Counted from the first letter of the stretch, positions 1-9,106 are shown. The stretch is 64,000 bases of DNA from Psychrobacillus sp048572895 (GCF_048572895.1 NZ_CP183878.1:2790001-2854000), one strand, 5' to 3'. The notes: generated by a model not told the origin, from the letters alone. Translations and numbers: made by a program.

Positions 1-123
1 ACCGTCTGGAGAGGCATATGCACATTGATACGTATCCGAAGTATTATTAATAATATTTATCGCTACATTTTCTGCACCCGCTAATTCATTTGAACTTAGA
101 ATATGCAATATTCTTTTTTTCAA
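1..123 (-). CDS. Glycosyltransferase, N-terminal fragment (runs off the window)
   Basis: Forty-one codons are visible, from a TTG start at 123 behind a strong GGGGGGAAGAG ribosome site to the window edge. The peptide begins MKKRILHILSSNELAGAEN and ends YASPDG, which resembles the first beta strand and glycine-containing loop of GT4-type (GT-B fold) glycosyltransferases. It is the last visible gene of the polysaccharide operon and follows the BY-kinase gene, so a role in assembling the repeat unit is likely. The family call rests on a short segment and on context. Confidence 0.6.
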   Translation of the reverse strand, partial: MKKRILHILSSNELAGAENVAINIINNTSDTYQCAYASPDG

Positions 124-162
124 CTCTTCCCCCCTTTATATGTTGTTTCGAATACTTATCTA

Positions 163-858
163 CTATTCTTTCTCCCCATAATACTCATAATAATAATGAT
201 CTTTTTCTAGTTTAAAATAGTTTAATATTAGCCCTAGAACATGAGCATTGGATGCCTCTAATACTTCTTTAACTTTATATAAATTTCTCTTTTCGGTTGT
301 GCCGGAGCCGATGACTAGGATTGTTCCATCACATTTGGCTGATAGTATTTGAGCATCAGCCACGGAAAGTAAGGGTGGTGCATCGAAAATGACAAGATCA
401 TATAACGAAATTGTCTCTTTTAAAAATTTGTCCAGGGAGGACGAACCGAGTAATTCTGCTGGATTGGATGGCATTGGCCCACAAGTTATTAAGTCTAACC
501 CAATTACCCCAGAATCCTTTAGAATATCGGATAAACCCCAATTACTCATTAATAAATTCGTAAGCCCCGGAGAAACAGGTTTATTGAACGTATAATGTAT
601 AGTAGGTTTCCTAAGATCAGCATCTACTAAAAGAATTTTCTTCCCGTCTTGAGCAAAAGATATAGCAATATTGGAAGCAATTGTAGATTTCCCTTCGCCA
701 ATTGAGCTCGATGTAAATAAGAGAGTTTTACATCCTTTATCTTTCATCGCAAATTTAATATTTGCACGAACCGTTCTAATTTGCTCTGCCACTATAGATT
801 TTCTATTTGTAGATACTATTAGTTTTCTACCATGCTGTATTTTTTTCTTTTTAAACAA
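163..858 (-). CDS. ywqD: BY-kinase, CpsD/CapB/YwqD-type tyrosine kinase
   Basis: This 231-residue protein is a cytoplasmic bacterial tyrosine kinase that controls export and chain length of a surface polysaccharide. It carries the family's three P-loop motifs: Walker A SSSIGEGKST (residues 50-59), Walker A' ILLVDADLRKP (75-85) and Walker B LVIFDAPP. The C-terminus ends in a tyrosine cluster (HYYYEYYGEKE), the usual autophosphorylation tail. The start is TTG at 858 behind GGCAGGAAA. As in other Firmicutes, the membrane activator is a separate protein, encoded just upstream (895-1590). The PHP phosphatase at 1615-2373 should reverse its phosphorylation. The symbol is by analogy with Bacillus subtilis ywqCDE; orthology was not tested. 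Confidence 0.9.
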   Translation of the reverse strand: MFKKKKIQHGRKLIVSTNRKSIVAEQIRTVRANIKFAMKDKGCKTLLFTSSSIGEGKSTIASNIAISFAQDGKKILLVDADLRKPTIHYTFNKPVSPGLTNLLMSNWGLSDILKDSGVIGLDLITCGPMPSNPAELLGSSSLDKFLKETISLYDLVIFDAPPLLSVADAQILSAKCDGTILVIGSGTTEKRNLYKVKEVLEASNAHVLGLILNYFKLEKDHYYYEYYGEKE

Positions 859-894
859 TTTCCTGCCCCCCTTCGATGTATGTCCTCTATTTAT

Positions 895-1590
895 CTAAAC
901 TTTCTTTGTAGAAATGGGACTTATAAGACCTAACAGCGGAAAATCCATAATATCTTGGACATCCTGTTCTGTTTTAACCGTTGTATCTAAAAATTCTATT
1001 AGAAGGGATATACTGACTCCCACTATAAGGCCAAAAAATGTAGCAATTGCTAAGTTTAAAGGAATGTTTGGTAGGATTGGCTTTTTCTTATTTTTTTCTG
1101 TTGCTGGTGAAAGTATCGTGACATTGTCCACATTCATTAATTCACTTATCTTCTCTTGAAAGACCTCTGAGGTCATATTCGCAATACTAACAGCCTTTTT
1201 TTGACTAATGTCCTTTACTGAAATATTAACTACTTGCGAGTTTTGCTCACTCGTCATTGCTATCTTCTCCATCAGTAACTCAGAAGTAGTATTTAACTTT
1301 AGTCGTTCAATTACTATTGAAAGAATAACTGGACTTTTAATAATGACCGTATAAGTATTTATCAATTGCAGATTTGTCTGTATATCTTGTGTACTTAACT
1401 GTTGATCTTGCGCCACTTTATGATTAATTAATATTTGTGCATTGGCATCATATTGGGGAGTAATAAAAAAATAACTTATAGCCCAAGTAATCGTTACCAT
1501 TGCAAGTAAACAACTTATTATTAATAAAGTTCTTTTCTTTAATACTTTTGCTATTTCATATAGGCTAATTTTACCTTCCAACCAAATCAT
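895..1590 (-). CDS. ywqC: Wzz/YveK/CapA-type chain-length modulator of the BY-kinase
   Basis: About 230 residues with a hydrophobic segment near residues 27-47 and another near 180-200, enclosing an extracytoplasmic coiled domain; this is the Wzz topology. The C-terminal tail (LLGLISPISTKK) faces the cytoplasm, where family members activate the cognate tyrosine kinase, encoded next. The ATG at 1590 lies directly against the GAAGGG ribosome site, so the in-frame TTG at 1581 (protein starting with EGKISLYEIAKVLKKR) has better spacing and may be the true start. It is part of the minus-strand polysaccharide operon and should set polymer length and export. Confidence 0.85.
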   Translation of the reverse strand: MIWLEGKISLYEIAKVLKKRTLLIISCLLAMVTITWAISYFFITPQYDANAQILINHKVAQDQQLSTQDIQTNLQLINTYTVIIKSPVILSIVIERLKLNTTSELLMEKIAMTSEQNSQVVNISVKDISQKKAVSIANMTSEVFQEKISELMNVDNVTILSPATEKNKKKPILPNIPLNLAIATFFGLIVGVSISLLIEFLDTTVKTEQDVQDIMDFPLLGLISPISTKKV

Positions 1591-1614
1591 CCCTTCTATA
1601 TGAATAGAACTAAT

Positions 1615-2373
1615 CTAGCTTTTGTAATTTTTTTTGAAACTAATAGGCGGTATGGGTTGTAGTAAAGATCCCTCTAGCACATGTTTTGCGTTATCCAAGA
1701 AATAAGTAACATATTGTGGAGAGAATTTCTTTTGTATATATTTGTACGCGTCCTTTATTAAAAATGGTCTATCTTTATAATGATGGGCATCAGAAGCTAT
1801 AAAGTGCACTAAATTATGTTTAATGAGATTCTTTGCAAATTTTTGCATCGACCATCCATTAACTCCTACTACAGTTGCAGCAGTAACTTGAAAAAGAACT
1901 CCTCTTTTTACTAGCTCATAAGCTTGCTGCTTATCTTTTCTTAAAAATCGACATCTTTCAGGATGAACAATAATTGGTATGTATCCTGAAAATTGAAGTT
2001 CAAGTAAAATATCAAAAATAAATGTCGGTAAATAATTAGTAGGTAGCTCCAACAATAAATACTTGCCGCTCTCTCCTAGAGTCAGCAGGTTATCCTCCAT
2101 ATTTTGGAGCATTTCGTTATGAAAATATACTTCTTGTCCACATAAAATATGAAGGGGAATTGATCTTTTCGAAAGCTCATCATTCAACCAATTTACTGCT
2201 TCTTTCACGGAAATCGGAGAATTTATATACTTTACATTTCTATGATGAGGGGTTGCAATTACATGCGTAATACCATTAGCAACAGCGTTTTCTGCAAGTA
2301 ATAGTGCTTCTTCTAACGACTCAGGACCATCATCTAGACCTGGTAAAATGTGATTATGGATATCAACTAGCAA
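1615..2373 (-). CDS. ywqE: PHP-family tyrosine-protein phosphatase, CpsB/CapC/YwqE type
   Basis: This 252-residue protein opens with the PHP metal-binding motif MLVDIHNHILPGLDDG and carries further metal ligands at ATPHH, VHPERC and SDAHHY, as in the manganese-dependent phosphatases CpsB and YwqE. It dephosphorylates the BY-kinase and its targets in the cytoplasm. The start is TTG at 2373 behind AGGAAGAGGGG. It lies between the sugar transferase and the Wzz-like gene, the order expected of an EPS control operon. Confidence 0.9.
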   Translation of the reverse strand: MLVDIHNHILPGLDDGPESLEEALLLAENAVANGITHVIATPHHRNVKYINSPISVKEAVNWLNDELSKRSIPLHILCGQEVYFHNEMLQNMEDNLLTLGESGKYLLLELPTNYLPTFIFDILLELQFSGYIPIIVHPERCRFLRKDKQQAYELVKRGVLFQVTAATVVGVNGWSMQKFAKNLIKHNLVHFIASDAHHYKDRPFLIKDAYKYIQKKFSPQYVTYFLDNAKHVLEGSLLQPIPPISFKKNYKS

Positions 2374-2401
2374 ACCCCTCTTCCTTTCAATTTAGATTCG
2401 T

Positions 2402-3055
2402 TCACCAAGCTCCTTTGCCCGTAATTACTATAAATATCGTTCGTATTACAATCTTTAGGTCCAGCAACAAAGAGCAATGCTTTATATAATATAAATCATA
2501 GGTAATCTTTTCCCCATGGGTGATTGCAGAGCGACCATGTACCTGAGCATATCCAGTGATTCCAGGTTTTACTAGTAACCGTTTCTTTTGAGCAGCAGAA
2601 TAATGATTAGTAATCTCAACCATTTCTGGTCTTGGTCCTATAAAACTCATCTCACCTTTTAAGACATTCCAAAGCTGCGGAATCTCATCTATACTATATT
2701 TTCTATATACTTTCCCAAGTTTAGTAATCTTTAAAGTTGGTGGCGTTGTAAATGAAAAGTTTTGAGGGACTTCGTCTTTCCATTCATATTGGTGAGAGCT
2801 GGACTCAATATCCTCTATTTGCATTGTTCGGAACTTCCAAATTTTAAAAGGTCGATTAAGTAATCCCGCCCTTTTTTGTTTATATAAAATTGGACTACCC
2901 GTAAAGATAAATAGAATTATGGATAAACATACAAGAGCTGGGAACAACAAAAAGAGTAGCAACAAACTAGCTAATACATCTACTGTTCGTTTACCAAAGC
3001 GCCTATAGAAATACGGGCTGTCCTGTTGAGACACTGTATGATCTATACTTTCCAA
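2402..3055 (-). CDS. Bacterial sugar transferase (initiating undecaprenyl-phosphate glycosyl-1-phosphate transferase)
   Basis: This 217-residue monotopic membrane enzyme attaches the first sugar-1-phosphate to undecaprenyl phosphate. A single hydrophobic stretch (about residues 25-50) is followed by KQKRAG, KIWKFRTM and, further on, KYSIDEIPQLWNVLKGEMS and GPRPE, all hallmarks of the bacterial sugar transferase family (short form, EpsL/WcaJ catalytic domain). The start is TTG at 3055 behind AGGAGAA. It is the first gene of the minus-strand polysaccharide operon; the roughly 230 bp upstream should hold the promoter, although no clear -35/-10 pair was identified. Confidence 0.9.
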   Translation of the reverse strand: MESIDHTVSQQDSPYFYRRFGKRTVDVLASLLLLFLLFPALVCLSIILFIFTGSPILYKQKRAGLLNRPFKIWKFRTMQIEDIESSSHQYEWKDEVPQNFSFTTPPTLKITKLGKVYRKYSIDEIPQLWNVLKGEMSFIGPRPEMVEITNHYSAAQKKRLLVKPGITGYAQVHGRSAITHGEKITYDLYYIKHCSLLLDLKIVIRTIFIVITGKGAW

Positions 3056-3255
3056 GGGCTGTTCTCCTTTATATAATATTGTAGAAAACCAGATACTTAG
3101 ATAAGTATATTCAGTATGCCTATAAAAAAAGAACTAACTTTCGTCTGATATGACCAAGTTATATTAACCACTTTTTCACAATTTATTGTACAGTATATTA
3201 GTTATGATAATTTTTTTGGATTTTTATTTACAAGCGTAACTTTTCCTATAAGCAA

Positions 3256-3294
3256 AAAAGCACTACAGGTTAAATTTCTCCTGTAGTGCTTTTA
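3256..3294 (-). terminator. Rho-independent terminator
   Basis: A perfect stem (GCACTACAGG / CCTGTAGTGC) with a nine-base loop is followed on the minus strand by a T run. It starts at the stop codon of the exonuclease gene and ends that transcript before the polysaccharide promoter region. Confidence 0.85.
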
Positions 3295-4014
3295 AATTCT
3301 TGCAAACTGATCGTACACATCCTGTAACGTTTTACAACCATGCATTTTAACTTTTTCCATATAGATGCTCCAAAGTTTGGCAGTCATTTTGGCGTCCTCT
3401 AATGCATGATGGCGCCCTACAATTGGGATGCCATTATGCAGACATATATCTTCTAGTGTGTTTAATGACAAGTTAGGTTCAACAATTTTGTATAGAAAAG
3501 ACGTATCAACGATGCGATGCTTAAATGGTGTACGAAATAGTTTTGTACTTGCGTATTGCATAAAATTCCTTTCGTGATTAGCATGATGCGCTACAAGTAT
3601 GCAGTCATTTGTAAATTGAAGAAATTCGATTAATACATCCCCAACAAATCTAGCTTCCTTCAATTGGTCATTTGTAATGCCTGTCAGTCCGACAACTTCC
3701 AAAGGAATTTCTTTTTCAGAGTAAATAAGCGAGTAAAAAGTATCGTCATTTTGAATGGATGAACCATGCATTTTTATTGCACCAATGGAGATAATATCAT
3801 GCCCTTGTTTGGGATTAAAGCCCGTCGTTTCAATATCGAACACGACAACTTTGAGCTCATCTAAAGAAGTTTTCAGTGCATCCTCTTTTTTCATTTCTTT
3901 TTGCAAATTCCTTAAGAATGCCATTTGTTGTGCACTTTGAACATCACTTATACCAATATTCGTACGTTTCCCTTGAATACCTCTAAGTATTTGCATGAAT
4001 GGTTCAAACGCCAT
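3292..4014 (-). CDS. DnaQ-like 3'-5' exonuclease (DEDDh family)
   Basis: About 240 residues with the exonuclease motifs in order: Exo I VVFDIETTGFNP, Exo II VAHHANHERNF and Exo III RHHALEDAKMT, giving the D-E-D-D-h set of catalytic residues. It resembles the epsilon proofreading domain but stands alone, with an extra N-terminal helical region of about 50 residues. The ATG at 4014 is preferred to the upstream in-frame GTG at 4023 because AAAGGGTG lies at the right distance. It overlaps the end of the upstream nucleotidyltransferase gene, so the two are probably co-translated. A role in DNA or RNA end trimming is likely; the substrate is unknown. Confidence 0.85.
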   Translation of the reverse strand: MAFEPFMQILRGIQGKRTNIGISDVQSAQQMAFLRNLQKEMKKEDALKTSLDELKVVVFDIETTGFNPKQGHDIISIGAIKMHGSSIQNDDTFYSLIYSEKEIPLEVVGLTGITNDQLKEARFVGDVLIEFLQFTNDCILVAHHANHERNFMQYASTKLFRTPFKHRIVDTSFLYKIVEPNLSLNTLEDICLHNGIPIVGRHHALEDAKMTAKLWSIYMEKVKMHGCKTLQDVYDQFARI

Positions 4015-4978
4015 TGTGAACACCCTTTTTCAGCAACGCAATCACTTCACGATGTAATTTGGTTCCACTTTTAATAATACGTTTAAGATCTCTTCGTTCC
4101 GCCCTCGTCAGTTTTTCAATCTGTAAATAGTGTGTATCTGAATAGCTTTCGACATGTGATATCGACAGCCGATAAATTAACAAATCGATATAATTTTTTT
4201 CGCTATTTTTTAGTAAAGGTGCATACTCCTGGATTTGGATTAGTTTATTCATCCTAACTAAAGTGGAAGTTTCCACTATCCCCTCTCTAATCGAAAGAAT
4301 TCGAATGGCATTTACGAATGGCATGAATCCGGAGTATTTTAAATTTACGCACCCTTGATACAAACCATGCCTTTCCACTAATAGTTGACCAACTGGACCA
4401 ATTACATTTTTGACATGCTCTACATTAGCAGTGAACCGAGTTAGTAGGATTGGATGGTGTAATTGGTATTCATGAATGGATGATTTCAACTGATGAATGA
4501 ATCCCGTCTTTCCATGAAGCACCCTGGCATCATAAAAGATTTGAAGATAACGAATGGATTCCCAGCTCTCATCCTGCATCCAGTCGTTGAGTTGTATTTG
4601 CCACCCATCATAAGATTTACACCACTCTGGATTAGAGCTCATCACATTACCTTCACAATATGGGTAGCCAACTTTATATAACCCATAAGAAATTTCTTTT
4701 CCAAACATCTTAAAATATAAATCATTTTTTTCTGTAGATATTTCATAGGCAATTCCATGATCTTGATCACTGATTACTCCTTGCTCCTGTCTCCCGCCAC
4801 TACCTGTTATAAACCAAGAAAAATCGCATGGAGCTGGACCAGTTTCCATTTTCATAGTTGCTACTCGTAATACTTTGTGCATCACCTGATCATGAAAATC
4901 ATTGAGCGAAACGATGTCATCTAGGAAGTTTGTTATATTTAGTTCCTTCCATTCTCGAATAGATTCATACGTTTCCAC
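4004..4978 (-). CDS. DUF294-type putative nucleotidyltransferase
   Basis: This 324-residue protein has the GlnD-like nucleotidyltransferase signature GSGGRQEQGVISDQDHG near residues 58-75, with the paired acidic residues of SDQDHG as likely metal ligands. The rest is helical and matches the DUF294 C-terminal type. The usual N-terminal CBS or cNMP-binding domains are absent. The start is GTG at 4978 behind AAAGGGCGTG. It is translationally coupled to the DnaQ-like exonuclease, a pairing also known elsewhere. The substrate is unknown; nucleotidylation of a protein or small molecule is possible. Confidence 0.75.
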   Translation of the reverse strand: METYESIREWKELNITNFLDDIVSLNDFHDQVMHKVLRVATMKMETGPAPCDFSWFITGSGGRQEQGVISDQDHGIAYEISTEKNDLYFKMFGKEISYGLYKVGYPYCEGNVMSSNPEWCKSYDGWQIQLNDWMQDESWESIRYLQIFYDARVLHGKTGFIHQLKSSIHEYQLHHPILLTRFTANVEHVKNVIGPVGQLLVERHGLYQGCVNLKYSGFMPFVNAIRILSIREGIVETSTLVRMNKLIQIQEYAPLLKNSEKNYIDLLIYRLSISHVESYSDTHYLQIEKLTRAERRDLKRIIKSGTKLHREVIALLKKGVHNGV

Positions 4979-4998
4979 CAGTACACGCCCTTTTATAT

Positions 4999-5027
4999 AA
5001 AAAGCCTCTAAATAATAGAGGCTTTTT
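4999..5027 (-). terminator. Rho-independent terminator of the ammonium transporter gene
   Basis: A perfect stem AAAGCCTCTA / TAGAGGCTTT with a five-base loop sits just after the amt stop codon. T/A tracts flank it on both sides, so it could also terminate in the opposite direction. Confidence 0.85.
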
Positions 5028-5031
5028 TGAT

Positions 5032-6300
5032 TTAATTTAGAGATTTTGATTCTTCTAAAATCATTTGTTCAGGATAGCCATAGTTACCGTGTTCGCTCAT
5101 ATCTAGACCCATTAGTTCCTCTTCTTCCGATACACGAATACTACCCATTACTTTTTTCATTATGAAAAGGATAGCATAGGAAACTACGAATGCAAATAAA
5201 CCACAGGACACAACTCCCATTAGTTGAACACCTAATTGCTCCAATCCACCACCGTAAAATAATCCGGCTTTACCAACGGATGCAAGCTCCGGTGTTGCAA
5301 AGAAACCAGTGGATAATGTTCCCCATACTCCAGCGGCTCCATGAACAGATAGCGCATAAATTGGATCATCCACTTTTCTCTTTTCAAAAAATCTAGCGCT
5401 ATAGAATACTAATACTCCAGCGATTAAACCAATGACAACAGATGCCCAAACATCTACGAACGCACAAGAAGCAGTAATAGCAACCAATCCAGCTAAAGCA
5501 CCGTTTAATATTGTCGGAATATCTGATTTACCTAATACTACCCATGATATTAACGTTGCCGCAACAGCTCCTGCTCCAGCAGCAAGTGTTGTGTTTAATG
5601 CAACATATCCAAAGAAAGCAGCATCCACAGATACCGTACTACCAGCATTAAATCCGAACCAACCAACCCAAAGGATTAGTACACCTAAAGCTGTATAGAC
5701 TTGGTTATGTCCAGCCAGATTATTTGCTGAGCCATCTTTATTGAACTTCCCAATTCTTGGTTTAAGAATCATTGTTGCTGCAAGCGCGGCCATTGCACCA
5801 GTTAAATGAACAACAGTTGAGCCTGCGAAATCCTGTTTGCCATGTTCGGCTAACCAACCTCCACCCCACACCCAGTGAGCAATTACTGGGTATACAATTA
5901 TTCCAAAAAGAATAGTGAAAATAACGTATGCGGATAATTTTGCACGTTCTGCAAAACCACCAAGTGCTATCGTTACTGCGATACCGGCAAATGCTAATTG
6001 AAAAACAAAGAATACTGTTGTTGCAAGACCTGCTCCCTCTAGAATTTCTCCACTATAGAAAAAGTCTGTCATTCCTACGAAGAAATTTGCATCGCCCCCG
6101 AAGATAAACCCATAGCCTACTGCCCAGAACACCATTGACGCTAGACCAAATGTGAATATTGTTTTACCGGCAACGTGACCAGCATTTTTCATTCTTGTCG
6201 AACCAGCTTCTAGTAATATAAATCCACCAATCATAAAGATAACTAAAATTGCAGCTATCATCGTCCACAAGCTGTTCATCAAATACATTACATCTTCCAT
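5032..6300 (-). CDS. amt: Ammonium transporter (Amt/NrgA family)
   Basis: A protein of about 422 residues with eleven predicted membrane helices that conducts ammonium/ammonia. It shows Amt family hallmarks such as GFILLEAGSTRMKN near the N-terminus, the ammonia-site region WVWGGGWLAEHG, HLTGAMAALAATM and the late SVHGAAGVWGTLSTG. The ATG at 6300 is favoured over that at 6306 because GGGGAGAG then has proper spacing. There is no glnK/nrgB PII gene next to it, unlike the nrgAB operon of Bacillus. A TnrA/GlnR-like box lies upstream (6348-6364), which fits induction under nitrogen limitation. Confidence 0.95.
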   Translation of the reverse strand: MEDVMYLMNSLWTMIAAILVIFMIGGFILLEAGSTRMKNAGHVAGKTIFTFGLASMVFWAVGYGFIFGGDANFFVGMTDFFYSGEILEGAGLATTVFFVFQLAFAGIAVTIALGGFAERAKLSAYVIFTILFGIIVYPVIAHWVWGGGWLAEHGKQDFAGSTVVHLTGAMAALAATMILKPRIGKFNKDGSANNLAGHNQVYTALGVLILWVGWFGFNAGSTVSVDAAFFGYVALNTTLAAGAGAVAATLISWVVLGKSDIPTILNGALAGLVAITASCAFVDVWASVVIGLIAGVLVFYSARFFEKRKVDDPIYALSVHGAAGVWGTLSTGFFATPELASVGKAGLFYGGGLEQLGVQLMGVVSCGLFAFVVSYAILFIMKKVMGSIRVSEEEELMGLDMSEHGNYGYPEQMILEESKSLN

Positions 6301-6347
6301 TGTCATCTCTCCCCTTTTTATAATATGATATGTTTTTTAACTCCAGA

Positions 6348-6364
6348 TGTTAGAAAACATAACA
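6348..6364 (-). promoter_or_regulatory. TnrA/GlnR-type operator upstream of amt
   Basis: The 17-base site TGTTAGAAAACATAACA matches the consensus TGTNAN7TNACA at every fixed position of the two half sites, with an A-rich centre. It lies about 50 bases upstream of the amt start, the arrangement seen in front of nitrogen-regulated nrgA genes. Regulation by TnrA or GlnR is inferred. Confidence 0.7.
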
Positions 6365-6492
6365 CGAATTATATTATTTATTTTATTCACATTTTTATAT
6401 TTGTCAACAAAATTTTCTGAATATATTTTATTTTTAGTTTAAAATCTCTTTATTTCCTTTATTTAAAGCGCTTTTTCTAGAATATTTTTTAA

Positions 6493-6540
6493 AAAATAAA
6501 AAAACTGCCTCCACTGCTTTTTTACAGTGATGACAGTTTA
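6493..6540 (-). terminator. Rho-independent terminator of the mgtC-like gene
   Basis: On the minus strand the arms AAACTG..CACTG and CAGTG..CAGTTT form a stem with an internal mismatch of four bases and are followed by a long T-rich tract. It lies just after the stop codon of the MgtC-family gene. Confidence 0.75.
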
Positions 6541-6562
6541 TCTATCATAAGTCAATTTAAAT

Positions 6563-7039
6563 TCATTCTCCGTCGCTATCTTCTTCTTCTTTTCCTCGAG
6601 CAGGAAGTATACCCATCTTAACAGCTACTTTCGGTAAATTCATCGCAATGAACATTAAGACAACCGTTATAATCGCTAAATCATACGCCCCGTATCCTAT
6701 AGTTAACCCTACACAAGCAGTGATCCAAAGGTTTGCTGCGGTTGTAAGTCCCCGTTTGACATTATCCTTGTCCAACCAGATTACACCTGCTCCAAGAAAT
6801 CCTATACCACTGATTACCTGTGCTGCTAAACGCATCGGATCCATATATGCCCCTTGGTTTAGCGATGACAATGCCATAGCTAAAGTGGAACCTAAACATA
6901 CTAAAATATGAGTTCTAATACCTGCTGGTTTATTTTTTATCGCTCTCTCTAGGCCGATAAAAAATCCTATTAGAGTTGCTACACCTAACCGAATGTATAA
7001 ATCATAATGCGAATTAAATAATGAAGTAACAAAGTCCAT
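6563..7039 (-). CDS. MgtC/SapB family membrane protein
   Basis: About 158 residues with several membrane helices and the conserved MgtC N-terminal block LIGFFIGLERAIKNKPAGIR, followed by TH.LVCLGS. The start at 7039 is chosen because AGGAGG lies eight bases upstream; the reading frame stays open beyond it without another ribosome site. MgtC proteins are linked to magnesium limitation and to control of membrane ATP synthase or transporters; the role here is unknown. The short acidic C-terminal tail (EEEDSDGE) is all that follows the membrane domain. Confidence 0.85.
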   Translation of the reverse strand: MDFVTSLFNSHYDLYIRLGVATLIGFFIGLERAIKNKPAGIRTHILVCLGSTLAMALSSLNQGAYMDPMRLAAQVISGIGFLGAGVIWLDKDNVKRGLTTAANLWITACVGLTIGYGAYDLAIITVVLMFIAMNLPKVAVKMGILPARGKEEEDSDGE

Positions 7040-7737
7040 AATGTGAATCCTCCTAAAAAATACTGTTACGATAACATTCGATAAATATTCTCTAAATCCT
7101 CCAAAGGTAAATACTATCACAAATTGAAGCTTTATTAAAAATAGTTCTCATAAGAAAGATACAAGGTGCCAATTAAGATTTAACTTATCGTTTCAGAAGA
7201 GCTTTGAACAGACTTTCTACATTATTACGACTAACTTTTAAGAAAGAGCAGGCAAAGTGACACCCGGTCCTTTACGTTCAAAAACTGTTTCTAGCGTTTC
7301 CAAAGTGCTTTAGACAGAATTGACGCGATATTATTACTGAGTGAATTTTTAGAGGTGCTGATTGGTTGGTAATCTAATGGCGTTTGCCTGTCCGTCGCCC
7401 TTTTACAACGCTTAGAAACAGGTAAGTGCATTTTTGGATAACTAGAGAAAAGTTACTTTCCTATTCAGTGAGTAAGCTCACGAAGATGCAATTTCGCTCG
7501 CTATTTCGCTTCTTTATTTACTAAAAACTTACTATTTCTCTTTTTTTCCACTCGTAAAAGAGAAAATCTACTTTCTTCATCCTTCATTCCAGAATAGTAT
7601 CCCTATTTTAATAGTCGATTCTACCACTATATTAATTTTGGCTACTACATCTAAGCGATCAATATGATGAACCAAATACTTTCTTTAAAAAAAGGCAAAC
7701 ACCTAGTCCAACTAGTGTTTGCCTCTTCATTATAAAA
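7040..7737. other. Non-coding gap with an inverted-repeat element
   Basis: No convincing gene is seen. Two 14-15 base arms, CTGTTTCTAGCGTT at 7285-7298 and AACGCTTAGAAACAG at 7407-7421, are inverted copies differing by one base and enclose about 110 bases, as in a small MITE or a decayed insertion. The region has many short homopolymer runs and no open frame of note on either strand. Confidence 0.4.
7685..7724 (-). terminator. Rho-independent terminator of the beta-glucosidase gene
   Basis: The arms GGCAAACAC(C)TAG and CTAGTGTTTGCC form a stem of about twelve pairs. It is followed on the minus strand by a T run and lies just after the GH1 stop codon, closing the beta-glucoside operon. Confidence 0.85.
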
Positions 7738-9081
7738 TCACAGTGCAAATTCAGCCTTGTTAATTGTTTCACGGAGCCAATGATAACTATCTTTTTTCGT
7801 TCTTTCCAACGTCTCATAATTCACATGTACAATGCCGAAACGCATACTGTACCCTAAAGCCCATTCAAAGTTATCCATCAAAGACCAGTATAAAAACCCT
7901 TTTATATTAACACCAGAATCCATACTTCGTTTCAAAGCCGTTAAGTGTGTCTTTAAGTAATCAATTCTTTTATGATCAGCAACTTTACCATTCTCTGGCT
8001 CATCATTATAGCAAGCACCATTTTCTGTTATATAAATCGGCACACTACCATAAAGGTCTTTAATTTTGACAAGCACTTTATAAAAACCTTCCGGATAAAT
8101 AAACCAGTCTATATCTGTCTTATCATATCCCATATCAATATTTTCTAAATCTAATAATCCTTCGTTTTCCTTATAGCGCCCGACATTACCGGTATAATAA
8201 TTTATGCCTAGAAAGTCAATTGGTTGTGATATTATTTCCAGGTCTCCGTCTAAAATCGTTGGTACAGCTCCTTTTTGTTTAAACCATTCCAACATGAATT
8301 CGGGATAGCACCCTTTAAAAACTGGGTCAAAAAACAATTCCAAATTCCAAGCATTACCTCGATTGCACGCTTCTATATCTTCTTTTTTTGTACTGTACGG
8401 TTCAAACCAAGTAACATTAGGAGCATATCCAATTTCACCTTCTATGTTACTTCCTCTAAAGCTTTTGACTGCCTGACCATGCGCTACTAGTAAATGATGA
8501 GCGATATCGGTTGCTAGTTGAAGATCTTTGTTTCCTGGTGCATGCTCCCCGATATAATTAGATAAGTAAGAAGAACACCAAGGTTCGTTTACCGTTATCC
8601 ATTTCTTTATTTTTCCATTGAATTCCTTAAACATGAACTCCGCATATTGAACGAATGCTTCAATTGTTTCGCGATTATTCCAGCCACCCTTGTCCTGTAA
8701 TACTTGCGGCAAATCCCAATGATACAAAGTACACATCGGTTCTATTCCCTTAGCTAACATAGAGTCTACTAGTTTATGATAATAGTCAACTCCTTGCAGA
8801 TTCACTTTTCCAGTACCATTTGGAAAGATGCGTGGCCAAGCAACTGAAAAGCGGTACACATCAGCACCTAAATCATGTATTAGCTCTACATCCTCTTCAT
8901 ACCGGTGGTAGCTATCACAAGCTATATCACCAGTGTCTCCATTATGTACCTTCCCTGGAGTTTTAGAAAAGGTATCCCATATCGAGACCCCTCTCCCATC
9001 TTCGTTTGTCGCACCTTCAATTTGATAAGATGCTGTTGCTACCCCCCATTTAAAATCCTTTGGAAACTGTATAATCGCCAT
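7738..9081 (-). CDS. bglA: GH1 family beta-glucosidase
   Basis: This 447-residue cytoplasmic glycoside hydrolase has the usual GH1 length. It contains the N-terminal signature FKWGVATASYQIEGA, the acid/base glutamate in TVNEPW (Glu166) and the nucleophile in YITENGA near residue 350. No signal peptide is seen. It lacks the phosphate-binding features expected of a 6-phospho enzyme as far as can be judged, and its partner is an ABC rather than a PTS transporter, so free cellobiose-like or other beta-glucosides are the likely substrates. The start has GGAAGGGGG upstream. It is the last gene of the sugar operon. The symbol is by function, not proven orthology. Confidence 0.9.
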   Translation of the reverse strand: MAIIQFPKDFKWGVATASYQIEGATNEDGRGVSIWDTFSKTPGKVHNGDTGDIACDSYHRYEEDVELIHDLGADVYRFSVAWPRIFPNGTGKVNLQGVDYYHKLVDSMLAKGIEPMCTLYHWDLPQVLQDKGGWNNRETIEAFVQYAEFMFKEFNGKIKKWITVNEPWCSSYLSNYIGEHAPGNKDLQLATDIAHHLLVAHGQAVKSFRGSNIEGEIGYAPNVTWFEPYSTKKEDIEACNRGNAWNLELFFDPVFKGCYPEFMLEWFKQKGAVPTILDGDLEIISQPIDFLGINYYTGNVGRYKENEGLLDLENIDMGYDKTDIDWFIYPEGFYKVLVKIKDLYGSVPIYITENGACYNDEPENGKVADHKRIDYLKTHLTALKRSMDSGVNIKGFLYWSLMDNFEWALGYSMRFGIVHVNYETLERTKKDSYHWLRETINKAEFAL

Positions 9082-9106
9082 TTATTGTCCCCCTTCCACT
9101 TTTCAC

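Noticed and set aside
6463..6476. cre site upstream of amt (TTAAAGCGCTTTTT)
   Set aside because: It fits the consensus poorly at both ends and lies nearer the mgtC terminator than the amt promoter.
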